Shown here: one piece after another, positions 58,701-64,000 of the stretch | How the letters are laid out: the number at the start of each line of letters is the position of its first letter | Position numbering within the stretch: position 1 is the first letter of the stretch | Origin: Pseudomonadota bacterium | Lineage (GTDB): Bacteria > Myxococcota_A > Polyangia > Haliangiales > Haliangiaceae | Assembly: GCA_022360315.1 (NCBI GenBank) | Contig: JAKSDA010000624.1 | Location: forward strand, 1-64,000 | Direction of reading: 5' to 3' | DNA: 64,000 nucleotides | The notes under the pieces: generated by a model | What the model was told of the DNA's origin: nothing | Database searches by the model: none | The model's input: only the letters and a program-made list of their open reading frames with translations | Program-made: the position numbers and the translations under genes

Positions 58701-59740
58701 TCTATTTCACTGCGCAGGCCGGGATTCTGCTGATTGGCCGGGCCTATATCGGGCGCCATCCTATCTTGCCGGTATAGCTCGACCGCCGGCTCTGTTGTCG
58801 ACACAGCCGCCAGGCTCTCACCGGCAGCGACCACGACAGCACTGACCAGGCGTTGCTCGATTTCGGTAATGGCGCTGGGAACGGCTTCGAGCAACAACAG
58901 CTGGTGTCGCTCCATACTGCTCATCAGATCGGTCTGCAAACGGGCAATTCGCGCCGTCACGTCGCCGCCATCGCGCGGCCTCGCACTCGCGACCGTGGCC
59001 ATCATGGCCTCCACGAGCTCCACGACCGGCGCTGGAACACCGGCAACAACATCGGAGATGGCGCGATGCTCTGCCATCAGTACCTTGTAGAAAACTGCGG
59101 TGTGATACTCACTGCTATAGGCTGCCTCGCCGCTGAGACACTCGTAGAAAACACAACCGAGAGAGAACACATCAGCTCGGGCGTCGACACGTTCGCCTCG
59201 GATCTGCTCGGGGGCCATGTACGAAGGCGTTCCAATGCGCATACCCGAGCCGGTCAGCGGGGTTGCCGACGACCAGTGCGCCACTCCGAAATCGAGCAGC
59301 TTGGCCCGGCGTAGATCGCCGGTTGGCAAGAAGATATTGCTCGGTTTGACGTCGCGATGCACGATGAGGCGCTCGTGGGCTGCTCCCAGGGCCCCGGCGA
59401 TACGGGCGACGAGCGACAGGCTTTGGCCCAGCGACAGGTGGTGATGATCCAGATAACTGGCCAAATCGACGCCGTCGAGCCATTCCATGACCAGGAAGCG
59501 CTCGCCATCCAATGTGGTGCCGGGTTCGATAAGCCCCACGATGGCCGGATGCTGCAGCTCCAAGAGCACGCGCGCTTCACGGGTGAAACGATCGCCTAGT
59601 TTGGCCATGGCTACTGGAAGCACCTTGATGGCCACCAGGTTGCCATCTCGGTCTCTGGCTCGATATACAGTGCTCATCCCACCCTTCCCGGCCAGCGCTT
59701 CCACTACATAGCGATCGCGGACCCGTTGTCCGATCTCCAT
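55793..59740 (-). CDS. Giant Ser/Thr kinase with cyclase-like region, AAA ATPase and TPR (PknK-like)
   Basis: A 1315-residue signalling protein. Residues about 10-270 are a protein kinase domain (AGKGGMSTVYRARD, VAIKVLP, HRDVKPSN, DFGVAH, GTPSYMAPEQ). Residues about 330-470 carry AIAMTTGRAVIGHEQVLGEVIDRAAKLL, the pattern of class III nucleotide cyclase-like domains seen in kinase/AAA fusions, without evident catalytic metal Asp pair. Next is an AAA_16-type ATPase (GPAGMGKSR near residue 520; VLIVLEDLHWGD), then a winged region and TPR repeats (residues about 900-1300). It resembles the kinase-LuxR regulators but has no C-terminal DNA-binding domain. Convergent with the lipoprotein gene. Confidence 0.9.
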   Translation of the reverse strand: MEIGQRVRDRYVVEALAGKGGMSTVYRARDRDGNLVAIKVLPVAMAKLGDRFTREARVLLELQHPAIVGLIEPGTTLDGERFLVMEWLDGVDLASYLDHHHLSLGQSLSLVARIAGALGAAHERLIVHRDVKPSNIFLPTGDLRRAKLLDFGVAHWSSATPLTGSGMRIGTPSYMAPEQIRGERVDARADVFSLGCVFYECLSGEAAYSSEYHTAVFYKVLMAEHRAISDVVAGVPAPVVELVEAMMATVASARPRDGGDVTARIARLQTDLMSSMERHQLLLLEAVPSAITEIEQRLVSAVVVAAGESLAAVSTTEPAVELYRQDRMAPDIGPANQQNPGLRSEIDTAGMLPDALNKLRQRYQSSGVRFHQLANGAMIAVVDTRSAATDQAETAARIALELHRLMSDRAIAMTTGRAVIGHEQVLGEVIDRAAKLLATSRCADSNVIRVCDMTARLLDPSFEIEHHGLVATLVREQVSLGYSKLLGQRTPFVGRVREMALLAATVEECVDENAARAVLITGPAGMGKSRLLREFLHQIAEGGHEIAVWQSSGDPMRSGSPLDLLGEAIRGLAGVREGLPVDDCRRMLAARVARSVPAQDADRIARFMGELINTPWDDQDDVQLRAARRDSRLMGEQIRRACEDFLAAETHQHPVLIVLEDLHWGDQATVAWIDSALHKLAERPLLIMAVGRPEMHDAFPKLWSQHDVVEVPLRRLSAHNSRKLIHAALGRDIAASRVAELVERADGNAFYLEELIRSAAAHRWELPDTVLAMVHARLQGLPATARRILRAASIMGERVWSGSLVALTGADVDTSLELQWLVESELLVEAESCKFAGQVEYHFRHALIREAAYSMLTDDDRRLGHRLAAQWLQQVGEADALVVAEHFERAGERQQALPFLARAALDACRSGDLEAALAISERAVASGARDETLATLRAIQVKAYQWRGQHDESLARGQDALSLLPCGGRQWYEVAEDMAASHSARNDINALEEQAVAMTRGRPAQHDLSGWLIVAARLSWLLFIHGRQATGQRLLEQVDSEMTSIQAVDPAVTARVYAAFACRGWFVEGNPAAFLRGLRRAVVYYEEVGDLHNACDQQGNAGFAELELGLYREAEATLRTALATAEDMKLDTLVDVFRHNLSLALAYQSKLDEARSLALRSAESNEQRVAASARISLATISLLGDQYAQAEKQARTAVTLSPERSLVEVTARGTLARVLLALEQPTEALEQASRAIGLMTELGTSDGSEAAIYLVWAEALHETGDRDKARTAISVARDRLLQRADKIGDVNWRTSFLEQIPDHARTLVLFHSWAQ

Positions 59741-59894
59741 CTAAGAAGTATCGGATAGATTCATGCCTGTTGCCACTCGCCGTTGTACGGTCGAACTCGA
59801 CAGGCTCTACAGACCAGTTCCGCTGACCCCACAATGTAGGCACCTGTCCGCTCAGCCGTACCGGCGAGTTATTGTGCCCGGTAGGCTATCCGGC

Positions 59895-61358
59895 TCACCG
59901 ATCGTCTTTGAGCGCCTTGCGCAGTGAGGCCACTGTGATGCCCTGAAAGCGGGCGAGCAAGATCGCCACTCCAGCCAAAAACCCACCGGTAACCGCAATA
60001 AACCGAATGACTGTGGGCGCCGACGCAAGGGCCCATTGTAGCAAGCCCGCGACAATTCCCGAAGCAGCGACACAAAGCGGAATACCAACGACGCGGCGCA
60101 AGTATACTGCAATTTCGAGGTCGAGGATACTCAGTACAATGACCAGAAGCACGACAAAGGCGATCGGATATCCCGCCGCCCATGCCCAGGCGACAGCGAG
60201 AAAACCGAGCCGATCGCCCAAAAACGCCGCAAATGCCACAAATCCACTGGTCAGCGATATGGCCGCCGTGATCATATAAACCAGGGTGAGCGACGGTCGG
60301 CCAACTCCATCCAGCAATGGAGGCATCACAAACGACAGTGCCCGCAGAACCCCGGCCAGGCACAAAATTTTGGTCGCCGCAGCTGCTGGTTGCCATTCTT
60401 GTCCCCAGCACAACATGATGAGATCGTCGGCAATCAGGAACAATCCAGCCAAGACCGGCAGTACGGTGATCAAGTTGAGCCGGGTAAAGGTGATGAATTG
60501 GCCCTTGAGTCGCTCGGTCGTGTGGCGCAACCTGGCAAAGGTCGGGAACGCGATGTCTATGACTATGTTGGATACCAGCCGCACCGGCTCGAGAACAATG
60601 GTATAGGCAAGATGGTAAAATCCATTGGCCGCGGGACCGAAAAAATAGCCGACAATCTGGTAATCGATGTTGGTGTAGGTGTGAAATAAAATCTGACTGG
60701 CCGAGGCTTTGAGTCCAAAGGTAATGTAGCCCAGTGATTCGCGGACCCGCAGTATCAGCCGCGGCCGCCACGGATGACGCCACTGGATGCCAAACGCAGT
60801 GACCAGAGTGTGACAAGAGCGGCCGATGAAGTGAAACCAAACTCCGGCGCCGAGCGCCGCCGCGACGATCTTGCCGGCGGCCTCGGCAAAATTGGCAGCC
60901 AGGCGGATGAATGATAGCTCCTTGAAACGAAGCTCTTTTTTCATCATGGCCTGGGGAATAAAATACACGTTCTGAAAGACCAGTTTGCCACCGTAGGCAA
61001 TGAGAATGGCGCCGACCACCTCCTCGCCCTGCAGCTGACCCAAAAGCGGCGCCAATAGCCCCAATGTAAGCAGGGTGAGCAATGACAATGCCACATTGAG
61101 CCAGAAAACCGTCGAGATGCGCGCGGGCGTATGGTCGTCGCGCTGGATCACCGCGGCGGATAGGCCCAGGTCGGTGAGCAGATCGAGAACGGCAAACAAC
61201 GACCCGGCCAGCATGGCAACGCCGTAGGTGTGGGGAGACAACCACAGCAAAACCACCACGGTCGAGATCAAGTCGAGCGCACCGACCAGGACCTGGGCCA
61301 GGCTCATCCAGGCCAGGCCGCGGTTGACCTTGGTGCGTATGTCGCCGCGCTCGGCCAA
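59895..61358 (-). CDS. Polysaccharide flippase (Wzx/WzxC type)
   Basis: A 487-residue membrane protein with 12-14 hydrophobic helices, of the lipopolysaccharide/exopolysaccharide exporter family (Polysacc_synt). Characteristic blocks are VNRGLAWMSLAQVLVGALDL, AMLAGSLFAVLDLLTDLGLSAAVIQR and SQILFHTYTNIDYQIVGYFFG. It moves lipid-linked oligosaccharide units across the inner membrane. TTG start with GGAGAG upstream. It follows the asparagine synthase-like gene by 21 bases in a polysaccharide operon. Confidence 0.9.
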   Translation of the reverse strand: MAERGDIRTKVNRGLAWMSLAQVLVGALDLISTVVVLLWLSPHTYGVAMLAGSLFAVLDLLTDLGLSAAVIQRDDHTPARISTVFWLNVALSLLTLLTLGLLAPLLGQLQGEEVVGAILIAYGGKLVFQNVYFIPQAMMKKELRFKELSFIRLAANFAEAAGKIVAAALGAGVWFHFIGRSCHTLVTAFGIQWRHPWRPRLILRVRESLGYITFGLKASASQILFHTYTNIDYQIVGYFFGPAANGFYHLAYTIVLEPVRLVSNIVIDIAFPTFARLRHTTERLKGQFITFTRLNLITVLPVLAGLFLIADDLIMLCWGQEWQPAAAATKILCLAGVLRALSFVMPPLLDGVGRPSLTLVYMITAAISLTSGFVAFAAFLGDRLGFLAVAWAWAAGYPIAFVVLLVIVLSILDLEIAVYLRRVVGIPLCVAASGIVAGLLQWALASAPTVIRFIAVTGGFLAGVAILLARFQGITVASLRKALKDDR

Positions 61359-61379
61359 CCACGCTCTCCACCAGCCCGG

Positions 61380-63319
61380 CTAGGCGCTGGCCAGTACGGC
61401 CTCGCTGGCAGACTGGGCCACTCGGTCGATGAAACCCTGCCGACCGTCGACCATCTCGCGGAACCACACCTCGAGAGCGAGCAAATTCCACAGCCGATCG
61501 CCGTGGTCCTGTCCAGCCTGATGCCGATCGATGAGATCGGCCACTCGATCGACGCGGAATAGTCCCCGCTCGGCGGCCTGCCTCGATAGCAACATGTCGC
61601 GCGCATAGTCGCGCAAGGTGGTGCGGAACCACCGTTTGACCGGCATGGAAAACCCCTTTTTCTTGCGGTCGAGAATCGACCAGGGCACCAGGTCGGCAAA
61701 GGCACGCTTCAAAACGTGCTTGCCAGTGAGCCCACGCAGCTTTAAATAGCTGGGCAACGAGGCCGCCAGCTCGATGACCCGATGGTCACATAAAGGCGAA
61801 CGGGCCTCGAGACTGTGGGTCATGCTGGCAATATCAACCTTGACCAGGATGTCGTCGGGAAGATAGGTCTGAAGGTCGAGGTCCATGAGCCGACCGAGGC
61901 TGTCGCCAGCCCGGCTGCGCGCCAGAATTTCGGCAAAACGAGTCGCAGTGCGATCGCTGTTAAACTCGACAGCGAGATCCGCACTGTAAATGTCTCGCTT
62001 TTCCTCGGCAGAAAAATGGCGAATGTACGACAGATAGCGGCGAGCCTCGTCGTCGAGCAAGCGGGCGCCGTAATCCCGCACCCAGTGGCCCGGACCGGTC
62101 GGAGTGCGCATGAGCAGACGCGCAGTGACATTGACCAGCGGTGCCGGCAAACGCAAAATAGTGTGAGCCACATGGGCCCAGACGTAGCGCCGATAGCCGC
62201 CGAAAGCCTCGTCGCCAGCATCGCCGCTCAGCGCTACAGTCACGTGACGGCGGGTCATCTCGGATAAATAATGGGTCGGAACCGCCGACGGATCGGCAAA
62301 TGGCTGGCCGTGGTGGCGAGCCAGGCGCGGCAATACCGAGATCATGTCGGGACTCACGATCTGCTCGTGATGATCGGTGTTCCAGCGCTTCGCGACCATG
62401 CGGGCGAATTCGAGCTCGCTGTCGCGCTCCTCGTCAAATCCGATCGAAAAAGTCTTGACCGGCTCGCTCGAGGCCAGAGCCATACACGCGACAATGGTCG
62501 AGGAATCGATACCACCGGACAAAAACGCGCCGAGCGGAACGTCGGACATGAGCCGAACCCGCACGGCTTGCTCGACCGTGCGCCGGACCTCGCGCGCCGC
62601 CGTGTCGAGATCGAGATCTCCGAGCTCGCTCGCGGGTTTGAAGTCGATTTCCCAGTACCTGCGCGGTACCGGTTCCTCACCACAGCCAACCACCATCTGG
62701 CTGCCCGGCGGCAAACGGTGAATACCGCGGAAAATGGTCCATGGACTGGGCACGTACTGAAGAGCGAGATAGGCGTCGAGCGCAGCGGAATCGAGCTCGC
62801 TCGCGGTGGCCGGATCGCAAAGCAGTGCGCCCAGCTCCGAGGCAAAGGCCAGGCCGTCGCGACGCATGGCGTAATAAAGCGGTTTTTGACCGAGTCGATC
62901 GCGGGCCAGTAGCAATGTCGCGCGTTTCTTGTCCCACAGCGCAAACGCGAACATACCGCGCAACCGAGCGGTCACCTCGGCGCCGATGTCCTCGAGAGGT
63001 GAATGATGACCTCGTTGTCGCTGCCGGAACGAAAGCGATGCCCGCGCGCCTCGAGCTCCTCGCGCAGCTCCTCGTGGTTGTAGATTTCACCGTTGGCCAC
63101 AAGGACAACCGAGCCGTCTTCATTGGTCATCGGTTGGGCTGCAGCCGGCGACAGGTCGATGATGGCCAGACGCCGATGAACCAGCGCCACCGGCCCGTCG
63201 ACGTGCAGGCCGCTGCCGTCAGGTCCGCGATGCTCCAGCGCCACAGCCATGCGCGCAGCCATTTCTCGATCTGCTCGCGCCTCTGCCGTACGAGCCAGAA
63301 ATCCAGCGATTCCACACAT
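61380..63319 (-). CDS. Asparagine synthase (glutamine-hydrolysing) with a frameshift near 62996
   Basis: N-terminal glutaminase domain MCGIAGF (Cys2 nucleophile; ATG 63319 overlaps the previous stop as TGATG), RRLAIIDLSPAAAQPM, NGEIYNHEELREELEARGH, and C-terminal synthetase with SGGIDSSTIVA and KVDIASMTHSLEARSPLCDH. The first frame runs to 62972 and the second begins at a GTG at 62975, a different frame. Inserting one base after HL (near 62996) restores HL-Y-EDIGAEVTARLRGMFAFALWD, the expected sequence. So one base is missing in an otherwise intact gene: a recent mutation or a sequencing error. In polysaccharide clusters such proteins often amidate sugars or peptides. Confidence 0.85.
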
Positions 63320-64000
63320 CAAGCCAGTCCTTTCTCGGCGAGTAGAGTGTCGTAGAGCTCGGTTGTCTCGCCCAGCACCCGGTCGACCGAAAAGTGGGTC
63401 GCAATGTGCTGGCGACCGTGCAGCCCCATCTGTCGCCGTTTCTCTCGGGGCAACGCTACGATCCGTGCGATGGCTTCGGCAAACGCCCGATGGGCGAAGG
63501 TGGGTACCTCGAAGCCAGATTCGCCATCAATGACCAGTCCATCGACATTGGCGGCATGGGAAACCACCGCGGGAAGTCCACAGGCATGAGCCTCGAGAAC
63601 CGCATTGGGCAGTCCCTCAAAAAGGGACGGCATGACCAGCGCGTCGGCCGCGTGGTACAGCCCGACCATGTCGTCGATGGGGCCGAGCCGTTCGGTATTG
63701 CGATCGACGTCGAGCAGTGACATGAGCCGGGGCAATAAACCCACCACCCAGCGATCCCGTTCACGACCGGCCAGAAGGACACGGATGTTCTGGCGCAATA
63801 GCCCTCGCCGCACGAGGTGGTGGAGAGATACGATCAGGCCGAGCTGGTGCTTTTGCAGACTGATCCGGCCCGGCAAGAGCAGAGCGACGTCGTCGTCACT
63901 GAGGCCGTAGCGGGCCCGCGCCCGTGCCCGCTGCTCCCCAGTGGCCGGCTGGAATTTATCCAGATCGATGAAGTTGTGAATGATCTGGATCTTTTCGGGC
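63319..64000 (-). CDS. Glycosyltransferase family 4, C-terminal part (runs off the window)
   Basis: The frame is open to the window end, so about 226 C-terminal residues are present and the N-terminal acceptor domain is outside. The donor-binding domain shows IIHNFIDLDKFQP, the GRISLQKHQLGLI start of the second Rossmann half, and the E-x7-E motif SLFEGLPNAVLEAHACGLPAVVS. It transfers a nucleotide-activated sugar, retaining the anomeric configuration, as part of the surface polysaccharide operon. Its stop overlaps the asparagine synthase ATG. Confidence 0.9.
   Translation of the reverse strand, partial: PEKIQIIHNFIDLDKFQPATGEQRARARARYGLSDDDVALLLPGRISLQKHQLGLIVSLHHLVRRGLLRQNIRVLLAGRERDRWVVGLLPRLMSLLDVDRNTERLGPIDDMVGLYHAADALVMPSLFEGLPNAVLEAHACGLPAVVSHAANVDGLVIDGESGFEVPTFAHRAFAEAIARIVALPREKRRQMGLHGRQHIATHFSVDRVLGETTELYDTLLAEKGLA

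Noticed and set aside
59869..61632. 587-codon minus-strand frame overlapping the flippase
   Set aside because: The alternative frame is Arg/Gly-rich and lacks the regular membrane helices seen in the flippase frame.

Overview
The window is high-GC DNA that reads like a myxobacterium (Myxococcota, probably the Polyangia/Haliangium-Nannocystis side). The markers are myxobacterial Cys-rich disulfide repeats, very large Ser/Thr kinases fused to STAND/AAA ATPases, an FHA-type sigma-54 activator, zinc-ribbon and lipoprotein hypotheticals, and RecBD. This placement is inferred from gene content only. No rRNA, tRNA or CRISPR array was seen.

Layout. 1-4 kb: tail of a coiled-coil kinase-like protein, a 12-unit kelch lipoprotein and a small membrane protein. 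4-13 kb (minus strand): an apparent operon recB-recD-zinc ribbon-methyltransferase-HxxxDG protein; no recC is adjacent. 13-18 kb: an unknown protein, oligopeptidase B lipoprotein and a receiver-histidine kinase. 18-28 kb: a lipid island of two desaturases, a 47-residue membrane peptide, a cyclopropane fatty acid synthase and an FG-GAP/ASPIC-UnbV protein in a tightly overlapping operon, divergent from a second FG-GAP/ASPIC protein that ends in a thioredoxin domain. 28-35 kb: a maltose-type ABC system (malE, malF, malG, malK) with a LamB-like porin and an amidohydrolase. 35-42 kb: esterase, thioredoxin-like lipoprotein, SRPBCC protein, CocE/NonD hydrolase, SCO1, DCC-family oxidoreductase and a zinc ribbon. 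42-50 kb: aroC, a divergent EF-G paralogue, then a DUF262-HipA pair bracketed by a 63-bp duplication of EF-G sequence, and a truncated Rpn-type nuclease. 50-60 kb: two giant kinases, an FHA/sigma-54 activator, an 89-bp inverted dispersed repeat and an IS5-derived miniature element. 60-64 kb: polysaccharide genes (flippase, asparagine synthase-like, glycosyltransferase).

Main discovery. Two genes, and possibly a third, are interrupted only by in-frame TGA codons that make sense as selenocysteine. (i) A DCC-family (DUF393) protein at 41102-41503 has both cysteines of its defining DxxCxxC motif replaced by TGA, giving DxxUxxU. (ii) A thioredoxin-like lipoprotein at 36546-37160 has TGA at the first position of its active site, giving U-G-E-C. 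(iii) The FG-GAP/ASPIC/thioredoxin protein at 18038-21208 has an in-frame TGA in a linker. In all three, a hairpin with a G-rich apical loop starts 16-18 nt after the TGA, the geometry expected of a bacterial SECIS element. No selA, selB, selC or selD lies in the window, so decoding capacity must be checked in the rest of the genome.

Other notable points are the DUF262-HipA module flanked by the EF-G fragment duplication, and the lipid/FG-GAP island.
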